A stretch of DNA of 64,000 nt from Lytechinus variegatus (taxonomy: Eukaryota; Echinodermata; Echinoidea; Temnopleuroida; Toxopneustidae): positions 32,544,911-32,608,910 of the forward strand of contig NC_054749.1 of the NCBI RefSeq assembly GCF_018143015.1, in the 5' to 3' direction. Below the pieces are notes generated by a model. That model saw nothing but the letters and a program-made list of their open reading frames with translations. It was not told where the DNA came from and did no database searches. Shown here one piece after another: positions 10,281-22,837 of the stretch (position 1 is its first letter; every line of letters begins with the position of its first letter). The position numbers were made by a program, and so were the translations under genes.

Positions 10281-13200
10281 CTATGTGAGGCCATTGACAG
10301 TCTTCTGGAACTCTTCCTGCGCAGTCTTCAGTAGGTTAGTATCAGGGTCTATCACATCGATACCCGTCATGGCTATGGCTTTGGCTTGGATCAGGGTGGG
10401 TGCTTGTGCTCCAGGCAGGCCTGTAATTAAACATAACACATCCATCAATACTCAAGTTTAATTCCTGCCTTGGTACATATGAATCAACAATTAAGAAATG
10501 ATTTGACGACTACTACAGGGCATTGTTCTACCAACAGCTGTTTAAAACGAAATTCCTCCAACCACAGCTACTGTATATCAAGGTATAATTTACCTTACAT
10601 TTTTTTTTCATTACAATCAAGATTCAAGATTACCAGTAGGCTTTCTGTTGTATAATTTTTCTACTATTATGTTGTTTTCCATATAATACATCAAAAACAA
10701 GCATATACTTACAATCCTTTAGAGCCCTTTTTGTTGTTGATAATTTCAGAAAAAAAATCACTCTTTCAGAATTATCAATTGAATTAAAATGTGTTTGCTA
10801 TAATAACAAACTTAATTACCATGAATACAATTTACATTTCCACTCACACTAATCCTCATCCATCCCCTGAGCCCCCTTAAAACAGTCATCCATCCCTGAG
10901 CCCCCTTAAAACAGGAGTGGATTCAACATCGCTTAATTTTTGCCGCTCTTGAGACTTAAGTTTTGTACTATGAATGCATAAGGTAATCCACGCAACCGAC
11001 CATAAAAATTAGTTGTAAAACCAATCACCGAACCAGGCCTACGGCTCAGCAGAAGTCACATACCTGCCCATTTGGTGAAGCCAGGTGTATGAGTAGCTGC
11101 CTCAGTTGGAATGCCAAACTTGGGATGTATGCTGGGAAGGACGTAGGAAACATTACCCATGTCAGTAGAACCACCCTTCTCTCTTCTCCTCTCAGAGGGG
11201 TAGCTGAAACCCAAGCTTTCTGCGTGTCTCTCAAAGGAGAATGATAAGGCATCGTTGTGAATCACGTTATCGTAGTTGCAACCTCTTTTAAACTCGACCT
11301 TGACAAGAGAGAAATAGTTGGAGAGGAAACTTAATACAGGGGGCCAATCTAATTCTACTCAAGTCAATGATAATCCTCGACTTCAAGTCAAGGACCACAA
11401 AAGGAGGATGGGGAATGCACATGATTTTAACCGATTCTTGCTTGAGTCTTGACTGTTGAAGTAATTAGTTGCTTAAAGGTATTGTTTAACTTTGTGAGCA
11501 GCTGATTTAAAAAATTCTCAAACCAAGATAAAACATGTGTACAAGTACATGTATTATAACTAATAAACCCTGAAAACAACCATTATTGAGAATGAAAAGC
11601 TAAAACTACAAGGCAAACCCCGATTTTGTAAATAGGCGTCTTGTAGACACCTAAATAGTACACATAAGTGTATGGGATGAAATTAAGATGGTGTTTCCGG
11701 TCACTTTATACTTCAAATTTTGAAGCACTAAATAATTATTTTCGAACGCAATTTTTTCTGGGCTTCATTTTTGTAACATATCACAGACACAGGTGACAAG
11801 TGTGACCTTCTAGCTCAGATTTTTTAAAAGTCAAACCAATGTTAACCAATCACTTTAAGGTTTAAACATGTGGAAATTTAAAGTAATTTGGCTGATTGGG
11901 TGGTGGTGGGGTGGGGAGGGGGCGGGGCAATGAGGAATGGTCCATGGTGATATATACTATGTCACAGAATTCTAAACCATTGTTGCGGTAGAGTAAAATG
12001 AAATACACATTGCCATTGACACAAAATAATGTTCTGATCATAAGAACAATCTTCACTTACTTACTTAACAAACGCAATCACACCATGACCTTATATGTTT
12101 GTAATTGGGTCAACAAATTTTTGGCTCAAAGTATTCAAATCATATCATATTTAACACACTAGGTGTGAATCTGCAGTTCCACATTTAACCTTGAAGGTGG
12201 GTTAAAGCTGGCAAACACTGGTTATGTCATCAATTTCTCTGTTCCTTTGCACTCATTCACAAACAAATAAAACCTTGCACATCTAACACATGCACTGAAT
12301 TGTACTCCTTCTCTAACTAATCATTAGACCAAAGTGATTTCTAATTAATTGTCAAATTAGATATATGCAGCACCCACCAGCATTTGCCAATTTTCAATCA
12401 GGAGCACTGTCATACCTCACACCCTGTTGCTACTGCTGCACCTCGGGCGCATCCAACGATCTTCTCTTTGAGGACACCAAGTTGCTTACTTTCAGGAGCT
12501 CTCAGATAGTACAGGAGTTCTGCTTCCTCTGGAATGATGTTAGGCTTGGCACCACCATTGGTGAAGATACCTGAATCACAGATATCAAGAAATGAATGTT
12601 TGACTCAGGTAAATTAACAAAAGTCAACACCTCATCTTTTAGCAGGATTCCCGCTCTATGCTATGAATCATATTTTAAAGAAACTTTCCCTGCATTTCCA
12701 AATGTTTTCTTGTGATGAGAATTTCCTGGTTGTTATAAAAATTTGTTTCAATGAGAGTTGACTTTGCACCATTATTTGGATAAATTGCTGAATCAAGTGA
12801 CTAAGAATCAAGATTTGATAACCAATGGTATAAAAAATATGAATGTCAAGAATTCTAAGCTTTCTCCTGAAGACAAGAACATACTTGTCGAAACGTCGAG
12901 TTTGGGTTTGGTTTGCCCAAAAAAGATACATGGTGGTCAGTGAAACCTACTACACTATTCTTCTTCGCCATGAAAACCTTCAGAAATTATATATCTAAGC
13001 TTCTCATTATTCTGAAATGAAGATGCATAAATAAAGAACAGAGATCCTTAGCAATCCAATTGTAAACTTTTAGTTATTGAGACTGTCCTTGCTACTTATC
13101 TACATATGACTGGTCTGCAATTTAATGAGCTGTGTGTATATGAGATTAATTTCCTAAAATGCATACACTAATAGGTCCTAGAATTGTTGCAGAAAGTATT

Positions 13201-16200
13201 GCAATAACATACACCTACAAAATCAAACATAACTTGGAGTTTCAACCAATCATCAGGAGCATACATTTGGATATTGTGTTTGATATTTGGTTGCATTTCA
13301 ATGCGAATCTCTCTGCATAGAGCCTAAGAAATCTCATATCAGAGGCAATTTGAGCAGGCACAATAAAATAGTACTTTTGTTGATTCTGTCCCCCTAATTG
13401 TGCTCACACACAGAACTTCAATTTACTTACCATGAACTCTCCATTCCGGTCTAAACTGTTGCCTCATGACCGAGATATTACTGTAGCACATGACAGCTGC
13501 ATCTAGGGCATTTAAACCTCTCCAAGGAGCAGCAGATGCATGGGAAGCTAGACCAGTGTAGTGTATTGTTAATCTTCAAGGTAAGGAAAAAAAAGATATT
13601 AGAATTTCAAAAAATCTAAAAGTCATCCCGAATGACAACTTTCCTACATGCCAAAATTTGTTTCTGAATGGCAGAAAAATATGTTTAAGAGTCTGAATTC
13701 GGACTTTAGTCTGAAAATTGGCATACCTGGGAAAATATGACCATGGCGTTGTGGTTCTGAATGTCGCCTTTTATTCAGAGTGTGGTAACATTGTGGCTTA
13801 AAATTTAAGTCATGGCATTTCCTTTCCTTTAGTAAGAGAATAGTAGAGAAAACACCTCTACTGAAGTGATGTTGTCCATAGTCATAACTAGTCCATGCCC
13901 ACTCGGGTAAGCCACACAGAGAGAGAACAAGGCACCTTAGAACCCCTATTGCTAATTTTGAGGGCAATATGGTGAGTTGGCAGGGCACCTAAGGTAATTG
14001 TCGCCTTGTCGCTGCTTGAGCTAATGTGAGGGCTGGACATATCCATTCTACTGTATAGCCACATGAGCTTTGCATACAAATAAACTTGTGATAACTGATA
14101 TCATAAATCACTTTATACATTTTCAACAAGTTTTCTTAGAACACTTTCTGTTTCTTAAACTTAATCAGGAGGCTGTTTCATAAAGCTATTCATTAGTTAC
14201 GAGTAACCTTTTCTTCGGAACTAAATCAACACCAATTAAAATCTGATATTTTCATTTAACACAAGAAAGGATCACCAGTCACTCATTAAGTTGTTCATAA
14301 CTTACCAACAGCTTTATCAAAAACCCATACAGTATTATGATATTGATAAATTTTGAAAATGTGAAATATTACAGCTTCTTCATCAGCTAACTTAGAACCA
14401 GTATATGATATAATCTATGTGGAAAGCACTTATTCTTTCTTACTCTAGCATTGACAGGTGTAGAGGTTGTGGTACAGTGTAAGCATATGGATGTGCCATC
14501 ATAGCTACGTCCATATCCTTGAAGGCTCCAGCGTTAATCAGGTCTATCTTTCCTCCTGCTCCTTCTTCTGCTGGCGTACCAAGCACCGTCACCTTAAAGT
14601 GTGAAAATAGGTGTATTCATATCAAGGATATTATTATAATCATCATTATGCTGTGTGTCAAGAAGGAATATCAGGAACTACTACACTATGACTGGAGATA
14701 TGTCCGATGGGTATTTACTTATTTTTTTTATAGTGTCTTGACGTTCCTACAAACTTATTGTGCAATCTATATAATATAATATAGATTGAGTCGGTCTGAA
14801 TAGATGAAAGTGTGTAGCATTAGTGCATTGATCGCTGTTTAGTGATTATAATCAGGGAATAATTTTGCTTTACAAATTTGAATAGCATTTTTGGTCATAA
14901 AAGAAAAACTCTCAACTAGGTAATGTACAGTCCTATGTAAAAAATATGCTATACAAAAGACTAAATGCAGAGCAGTCGTTCAAAAATGTGGAGCAAATTG
15001 CGATGCAATACCAGGAAAATTATTCCCTATTAATGTCTGCCTGATCAACAGAATAACAGAAGGTTCACCTCAGGTCATAGAGACTCAAGTCAGCTTTATT
15101 ATTTATTGATCCAATAAACACCTCTTTGACAACCATACAAGAACCACTTGCTTACAATTATAGACAACAGAAGATTTTTTTCAACAAAAAGATATAAGCT
15201 TACCCTGCCAACCAGAGAGTCATCAAGTTCTAACGCTGCTTTGATCCCCAGACCTGCACCTGCTCCACATTCAGCTATGAGGTTATGTCCGCAGGCATGG
15301 CCAATTTCAGGAAGAGCATCGTACTCACAGATCACACAAACATGGACGCCAGTATCAGATCCATATGTAGCCTTGAATGCAGTCTCAAGGTGATAATTTC
15401 TTGTAACCTAATGTAGAGTTTGAAAATAAACACTTACTATTGTAAGGGAGGTTTGTCGATGAGAGGAAATTAATAATAGTACAATAGCAACTCAACAGGA
15501 ACATAACAGAAATATAATGGAGACGAAGAACAAATTAAATGAAGAGGGTCATGTCTGTGTCTATTCATATCTCCATATTCATTAAAAATATGTCTTCTTA
15601 TACACTTGGCCTTCCCAGCCCACATCAAAAGAGTGGATTTGAAGAGCACAAATTACGTTTAATTAACAAATTAGAACTAAAAGAAAACAAAATTAACCTA
15701 CATGTAGACTTCTTTCACTTTAGTTAACTGAGAGCTTGTCTAGTTCCTACAAATTTGGGGAAAATTGTTTTCTCATATCATTCATGCTTCTCAATGGTAT
15801 TTGTTTATGAATTCACTATTTTTATGCATACCTTGTAGAGAGCCAAAAATTCAGAAATTCTGTTTATATTCTATATTTCGTATGTTTACTATTCTGTCTC
15901 CTTTTGCTTTCATAATGAATAAAAATACTTCAAAAATACTTCAGTTATCATTCACAGACAATTTGGGTGTCATAAATTGGATGTGCACTCTTAGGGATTT
16001 GTGCCCCAATTGGCTCTCCATAGTTAAACCACGACTTTAAACCAGGGTATGATTTAAACGCGAGTTCAGAATCCAGGCCTTAGTCTACAGCGATTTGGTG
16101 TAATGTCAGATTTCTAACAAGTATCTCTTTTACAGGCCTGACAGAGACACTGCATAAGTTCCCTACCTCAGAACAAAACATACCTTACCTCAAAACCTTC

Positions 16201-16356
16201 CTTTTCTAGGTAATCGGTGAGAATCTTGTGAGCATGATGTTCATTGTAACCAAGCTCAGGGCGGGACCAGATCTCTTGACTGATTTTATTTAGATCTGAG
16301 GCTGATTCATCTATCTTGGCCTGGGCAGCGAGCTTTCTATTGTTCCAATCCGACAT
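10281..16356 (-). CDS. PM20D2: PM20D2-like M20 dipeptidase, copy 1 (7 coding exons)
   Basis: Exons read right to left: 16356-16189, 15407-15204, 14592-14444, 13573-13431, 12570-12416, 11298-11064, 10420-10281; all have GT/AG borders and join in frame to 397 residues (human PM20D2 is slightly longer). The family cleaves small dipeptides, notably beta-alanyl-Lys/Orn side products of carnosine synthesis, in the cytosol. Visible motifs: [15 protein letters not shown] (84-98, with metal ligands Cys95 and His97), TPAEEG (130-135, catalytic and ligand Glu), MMAHP (His158), GLASHA (181-186, start of the lid/dimerisation domain), STDMGNVS (317-324) and a C-terminal His343. The start is the ATG of MSDWNNRK; there is no signal peptide or membrane segment. 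A likely acceptor (ATTTAG on the minus strand, near 16386) upstream of the ATG implies a non-coding first exon. Introns carry MITEs. Appears functional. Confidence 0.93.
12740..12960 (+). mobile_element. Retroelement-tail-like segment with GAAACGTC stem motif
   Basis: In intron 4 of copy 1. Contains CTCCTGAAGACAAGAACATA followed by CTTGTCGAAACGTCGAG. GACAAG and CTTGTC pair around a six-base loop, directly followed by GAAACGTC. This resembles the stem-plus-GAAACGTC motif seen beside Penelope-like retroelement ends, where hammerhead ribozymes occur. Here the CUGANGA core and stem do not fit a hammerhead exactly, so catalysis is not claimed. Confidence 0.4.
13640..14085. other. Intron 3 filler, unassigned
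   Basis: Sequence of intron 3 (13574-14443) of copy 1 to the left of a MITE. Base composition is less AT-rich than the other introns, and a 114-residue minus-strand open frame exists, but its translation matches nothing I know. Possibly an unclassified repeat. Confidence 0.35.
14166..14327. mobile_element. MITE, second copy of the TTTCATAAAGC family
   Basis: Left arm GGCTGTTTCATAAAGCTATT, right arm ACCAACAGCTTTATCAAA. It shares CAAGAAAGGATCACCAGTC with the copy at 4207-4383. It lies in intron 3 of PM20D2-like copy 1. Confidence 0.75.
15745..16085 (-). mobile_element. MITE in intron 1, TTCTGAACTCGGGTTTAAAT-type TIR
   Basis: The right end reads GATTTAAACGCGAGTTCAGAATCC, and the segment CCAATTGGCTCTCCATAGTT matches in inverse the element at 34187-34465 (ATGGAGAGCCAGTTGGAGC). 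Shared interior includes the inverse of GCACAAATCCCTGACAG. The left limit is less certain. A third relative is at 29985-30250. All three are in introns of the PM20D2-like genes. Confidence 0.65.
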
Positions 16357-16386
16357 GGTCACCAGACTCCAGAGGAAGAAGAGTGT

Positions 16387-19021
16387 CTAAATGATATACA
16401 ATAGTGCTAGAACCCTAAAAGCATTAAAAAGAAGAAAAAATTACCAAATCAAATCTGTATGAAGAGCCAAACAAATTCCAGATTGACTCTCCCTTCACAA
16501 CTGTCTTGACGAAGAGTGAAGAGTAGATAAAGACAGATTACTAATGAGATTTATTTCATCAGTGATCTCACTTGTAATCTGTCTTCAGTTTAATCTACTT
16601 GTGAAAATGGAAACCAGCTCCGCAAAATTCTCCAGAATTGTACACCCTGGTTTCCATTTCCACGAGTAGATACATATATTATATAATAATTTATCCCCTT
16701 ATATCTTGTTTGTGATTTATTTATTTCATGAATTGATTTAGTAATCATTTTTTTTTACTTTGTGAGTGATCTTGAAGAGCAGGGAAGGCAAGGAAGATGG
16801 ATTAATGACAAAATTATAATTCCACATTTGACTAATTAAACCCTTGCGTGGAATTTTCAATGTCATCTGAAAACTTGACCACCCATGGAAATCTGAGCCC
16901 AATGAATATTGCACAAGGAAAGAAGGAACCCAATGGCCCACCGTGACCTGGGGGATTGAGACGAAGCATTGGAGGAGCACAGCATTAATTGTTCACAAAC
17001 AATACAGTGCCCCTCCAATCACGGGTCAAGGTCCGCCACTGAAGGAACCAGTTAATAAGAGCTTTGCATCGTAAACAGAATTTTACATAAATATCTAAAA
17101 CAAGGTAACCCAGAGATGCCAAGTTCAAAGACCAGCTATGCGTGAAATTTTCTGTGAATCTGAGTGAGATCACAGACATTGTGTACAATGTATGAGGATA
17201 GGCTGTGATAGTTGCGTGAGAGAGATTTGAGGGGATGAATAAGAGTCCAAAATGCTTGAGTCTCACGCATAATGCGTGAGACTTGGTAGCTCTGATTAGG
17301 TACTGATTCAATTTGGTGACCACTTCCTAAAATCACAGAATGGCCTACAAGTATAGTTACCAAAGTCAAAGTCTCACCTCAGTCACATTTGCTCTAACAT
17401 TACACTGTAATTTATTCAAACCACCTCTAGAAGCTCTAGAGTCTAGACTCTGTTAAAACAGCTGTATTCGACACTTGGCTGCTGGAGAGAAAATTGCTGA
17501 GCCTCTGAAGTATCATTAGTCTTAAGGTTAGACTTAGGCCCTAAATAATTTTAGATTGGAAAAGAAGTCAAGAAAGCAAAAAAGAAAAGGGCAACAGTCA
17601 ACTTAAACAGATTCTGGCTGCCTCATTCATTCACATGATTCACGGCCCCGCTTACGGCTTTGCTAGAGTAGACTATAAAGGCTGCGTCTCTGTTTACTGC
17701 GGCAGCACGAACACGTACTGTCTGAAGACATGTCGGGGTCCCCAGGGCAACGTCTCTGTTAGTGTTACTGTGTGAGATAATGATTCAACACTCGTCAGGA
17801 ATTTCAGTTTTAATGAAAAACAATTAAGAAAAGATATCCCTTCCCTCAATTTGTCCCTCTTTCAATTTGACAAAACACGTGCCTGTGACCGTGTATTGTA
17901 GGTCCATGCTGTGAGTGTGACTGTTGACTTAAAGAGAAATGCCAGTTGTTGCAGTAAACACTGATTTCATGACAAAGTCTGTAAAACCAGGCTTAATTGT
18001 CAGAATATCATCCAGGATCTAGATCTGGTACAGTTACGTAAACTGAGCTTTGTGAAATCTTGAAAGCTACGCTGAAAATCGTTCACACTGAAGAGCACCA
18101 ACACAGATAGGCACACGTGGGACGCTGTATTATCAATTATTGCTGGAATAAAGACCCGACGGAAGTGACCGAATCTGCGCTTATTTCTCAGCAATTACAC
18201 AATTTCTTCCAGAATCCTTTGGCACATATTTTTTTATTCATACAGACACTTGGGTGGTCATTACATTAGATTCTGTAAAAAGTCATTTTGAGATCGTTAC
18301 CAAAACTGAAATTTATCTTTAAACTAGTGACAATAGCCAACAGACACAGAGCAGTCACTCACAGCTTACCCAGGGGGCTCCCGGCCGCTAGCTGCACAGC
18401 CACACACAGAGAAAGCGTTACGATTTTATACGACTAACTTTTTAAAACTAATGTTTAATACCGTACTCGAGAGACATACCCGGTACGATACTTGCTAAAT
18501 ATTCTCAGATATATGCTTCTATCCGCTGATGATGGCAGTCTGAAATATTCTCATCAAGTTCAGAACCGATCAGCTCTAGTTAGGCTCGCGTGGAGTTTTA
18601 ATAATAGCAGAGAGCTAGACATGCTAGAGAGAGCTGAGCTGGTACTGGTTAACATGTATGTATATGCGCTATGCCGCGCCGATGGGCCAGGCCGGGACGG
18701 CCGCTTCCATTCCGGGCCGAGCCCGGGCGGCTGGGGGAGACTGGGCCTGGTAAGCGAATGATGGAGTTTCGCGGGTGAAGGAAAGAGGGCGTGTCTGAAT
18801 GGGCGTGGCTTGGGTGCAGTTGAAGCCCCCTCCCAAACCGCTCAAGCAGACCCCCCCACCCCCCCAAAAAAATCGACCACACACACAAAAAATAGATACA
18901 TATGTATATGCCTCAAAAAGTTTTTTTACTGTTCAAATTCGATTTATTTTTTCTCGCACGGTCGCTCAACACTCCCTCACAAAAATGCAGAAAACATTAT
19001 TATTTCACAAATGGCTGGAAT
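16387..19021 (-). other. 5' flank of copy 1 with candidate non-coding exon
   Basis: The acceptor just left of 16387 needs an upstream donor. Candidates on the minus strand are ACTGAG/GTGAGAC (border near 17378) and CCCTGG/GTAAGC (near 18367). A GC-rich patch at 18650-18760 could be a promoter region of this gene, but no TATA or initiator was identified. Other items: an imperfect hairpin at 16510-16605, a repeat at 17693-17755 and a poly-C/A patch near 18850. Confidence 0.35.
17693..17755 (+). repeat. 60-bp repeat, inverted copy at 48.5 kb
   Basis: CTGCGGCAGCACGAACACG followed by ACTGTCTGAAGAC and GGTCCCCAGGGCAA. The inverse complement of 48500-48560 matches with about six mismatches. Origin is unknown; it may be an edge of a dispersed element. 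Confidence 0.7.
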
Positions 19022-19576
19022 CCCAGGGGGCACTTCCATGCACGAGTGGATACCATGCGCGACCATGGGGTCTCGAAAAGCACCCTAAACACGTAATTTT
19101 CATATTCTGAAAATGCACCCCTTAACAACAAGTATTGGGGTGTGAAACCCTACCCTTAACAATTAAGTATTAGAAACAAAACGATACTCTTGGCAAATAT
19201 TCCCTGAAATGAACCCCTAAACAAGTACATGAATGTTTTCTGGCGGTCGTCGGCTTTACCTTATTTGGTTTAGTACGACCCCACCTTCTACACCTCGCGC
19301 AAATCGGGACTCTAAACACGAAGTGTTGGGGCAAAAAGGACATCCTTTACAAAACATTTTAACTTTGTTTTATCATCCCCGCATATTCGACCCTAAACAC
19401 GTAATTGTCCTAGCGAAATAGATACTGGCCTTTTTTCATCATTTTTGTGTTTTTGACACCCTTATCACGTTACGTACGTAACGTGCCCTATCGTGAAAAA
19501 GACATCCCTTTTACGTGGTTTTTTTTGGTCGCGCATGGTATCCACTCGTCAATGTAAGTGGCCTCCCCCCCGGGGT
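19022..19576. mobile_element. TIR element of about 555 bp (GAGTGGATACCATGCGCGAC ends)
   Basis: Left end CCCAGGGGGCACTTCCATGC then ACGAGTGGATACCATGCGCG; right end is the inverse, GGTCGCGCATGGTATCCACT then CGTCAATGTAAGTGGCC. TIRs extend about 45 bp with a few mismatches. The interior repeats CCCTAAACACG-type phrases at 19083, 19309 and 19392, and holds a short palindrome ACGTTACGTACGTAACGT at 19465-19485. No coding capacity. Confidence 0.75.
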
Positions 19577-22500
19577 CACTACATATTCTTTGATTGAGGC
19601 TAAACTTATTGAACAAATAGTCAAGGGTGTCGATCCATGTTTCAGATGGCGAGAGGGGGTATGTAAAAACAATTTCCAAAATTTCCGGCGCTCTGCGCGC
19701 TAATTAATGCAGAATTTTGCACGTGAAGCACACCGAAAAAATACATTTTCATATGTTTAATAGTATTTTTATGTCAAGTTTGATGGTTTTATAGAGCTTT
19801 CAGATGTTTTTTTAAAACACATTTTGCAATGGATTCATTTTTTCCATTTTGTTGTCAAAATTATTGGGCAGGGCAAATCGATGTTCGCCGCATCCCTATT
19901 ATAATAGTCCCCTGAATTTTGGGGCCATGCCCGGCCCAAAATACAGGCCTACAACTAAGAACAAAAAGAAAAGGAGGAAAGAAAGAAAATGAAAGTGTAT
20001 GGTGTTATTTTCTGATCGTGAGTGTGAATATTATGATTAAAAATTAAGCTATATTCTCGTCATGAAAAGGTGATTTTTATTTTTCTTACTTGCTTCGGAC
20101 TTTTTGCGCGGTATGCTGTGTCCCTCTGTTTTTTTCTCTCTCATATCATACGCTCATAATGCACTGGCGGGTCTGAGGGGGGAGGAGGGGGGCACAGCCA
20201 GCCCGTCCTCCCCTTTTGAGAGGCACTATAGAAAATTAGTAATGTAAATGTGCCGTTATAACACAGCGTGCCCCGGCCCATTTTGAAAGCCAGGGCTTTC
20301 CCCATTTTTTGTTGCTTGTAAATTTTTTCTCGGGGAAAATGTGCCCCCCCCTTAATATTGTGGAAAATCCTGAATCAGCCCCTGATTGCGCTATTTATAG
20401 GCCTACATACTGCCCCATCGAGCTTTACACTAATGCTCGCGAACGATCACAAGAAAAATATTGTTGGTCAAGTTGATACGACCGGGATTTGTGAGCTCTT
20501 ATAATTGCCACCCTTTAGCAATAGCACATGTCAATAATGAAGAGATCGGTTCAATCACAGAGAAACTGTAGCCCCCAAAGTCACAACATGGCAAAACAAA
20601 GATCAATGAAAATGAGATGGAATTAGACATTATAAGCTTCCCAGTTTATCACGTCTTCATAGGCACGTTTTAGTGATTGTCTCAGTCAAAAAGAAGCTAC
20701 AGGGAATTAATATCATAATTTTAAATGACTGAAACAATCACACAGCCACAAGCCCCCAGTGGGTGTCGCGTCCCGGTAAGCGGGGGATAATCTGAACATG
20801 GTGAGCTGTGTATATAGCTCACTCAGCCACACTTATTTTTCGTTATTGTTTTACTGACATCTCCCTCCTTTGGCTTGAGCTGCCTATACTAAGGATTTCC
20901 CGAACAGGGGCCGCGGAACGGTTTTGAAATTGAAAGGGGGATGAGCAGAAAGTTGGGGGCTGGCCATGCAAAAAATCTGGTCATTTATTCGTTTTTTAAC
21001 ATGGTTTTGGAAAAAAGTAGCCTCCTAACTCGTACCACGGCCCCAGCCTAAGCTGCTCGTGTCAAGTTTTATAATTTAATGATTAAAATCCACGCATATT
21101 GGATCATTCTCAATATCACAAATAAACACTTTTATGGATAATTACATTGAAACAGAAATCATTTACATAAGTAAATATAACTAAGACATACAGAGAGAGG
21201 TATACAATAATATAGATGCCCTTACAGATAATAGTTAAGAAACATTAAAAAAAATTCTCAGGTCATATACTTTGACAAATTATGGTTTACACTTTTCCAT
21301 GTTTAACCCTAAAACATATTCAATACACATTGATGTCAATACTTGGCCTCTTATGGCATAGGTAAAGTAAGATGTTTTTCTTTTTTATATTTCTTTGCAT
21401 GATTATTAAATTTGTAAACTATACTAAGCTAAAATCAAACTTAATAAAATTAGATAAAACAGACTACCAAAAGGAGGATAATTATCACGGGTGTGTGGAG
21501 TGAGAGCCTACAGTGCAGGACCCCCATTCCATCCCTATAAAGGTTGCTATTAAAGTAAAGTGGATGGTCGATTTACAAACAACACACGTTTATAAATACA
21601 AGTTTGAAGCTGTTTGAAGTTATCTTCTGTGTTGTTTTGTACAATAATCAATGCAAACTTTTGAAATGAATTTTTGGTCCAATATTAGCTGATCTAGACA
21701 GGCAATTGATGTGAGAGGATCATCATTGGAGGTATATATGCACAAGAGAGCGTTTCGAAAAGATATCGTCTGTGGATTTCACAGACTCTCCTCATATCTG
21801 CTTGGCTGAGAGCAAATTAGTCAGAGAAAATCACTGACAAAATTCTTCATGAGAACGCCTTCTTGAAAAAAAGAGAGAGGAAAGTAATGAGGAGACGAGG
21901 AGGCTGGAGGAAAAGGAGGAGTAAGGAAGAGGATGAAGAAAAGGAAAAGCAGAGAAAGACAAAGGAGGAAGCGGAAGTATGCAATGGTTGTCAGTGGCGC
22001 TGAAATGTTCCATTCAAACGTTAGGAGAGTCTATAACCATTATGAACAAAATGATTTGCCACTCAAATCTTTGTGTGATCAAAGAGTTGTGATGCCACTG
22101 TCACTTATTACTGAGATAAGGAGTGCATCATGAACAGCTGTGAAATGAAATTTACATACAGTGAGCAATGATATTTTTCCCTCCAGGAAATATATTTTAA
22201 AAATGATAAAAAGAGAACATCTTATTTTTGAAATAGTATCTTTATTTCATCAAAGATCTAAATATCATTCAATGATTGATTTTCAATCATTATAAATACA
22301 AATAAAGTCTAAAAACATAGGCTACAGTATATCTATATATTATCATGTCTATCTAAAAAAATTATCTACTTTCAGAGAGCTGTATCCACTATACAAGTAT
22401 TTTTAAATTAAATAGTAATAGACGAATGTTAATTTCCCAATATTTCTATTAAAAGTCTGATGGTAAAAAGAGATGAATTAACAAAGGTATAAAAAACGGA

Positions 22501-22837
22501 TTTGAGAGTAAAATTCTCCATTGAAATAATCCTAGCATTAACAAGAAACATGTAACATATATTAAGAAAAAAATGAAGAATTAAGATCATTTTGCACTGA
22601 AATAGAATGTGATGATCAAGTCCTAAACTGCATATACAGTATCATTCATTTAAAATCAGTAAGTGGTTTAACTTCAGACTTAAGAATTTAAATCCACACT
22701 TCTATTGAATGCTTTTTCTCTATATCAACATTTATTTTGGGGAGACTGAAAGGATTGAAACAATCTGTATTTTGTGAATAGCTAGTCTATGACTGGCACT
22801 CCACTGATAAAATTCTGATCCAAAGATTGCCTATATA
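19577..22837. other. Intergenic, no gene recognised
   Basis: No exon, RNA gene or full repeat that I can name. A G/C-rich patch at 20160-20390 (GGGGGGCAC and CCCCCCCTTAAT) may be a decayed repeat. A purine-rich tract of AGGAGG/GAAGA type is at 21870-21985. The remainder is AT-rich. Confidence 0.4.

Noticed and set aside
18649-18888. GC-rich minus-strand protein frames
   Set aside because: Low-complexity Pro/Gly/Arg translation of a GC patch without recognisable domain or splice context.
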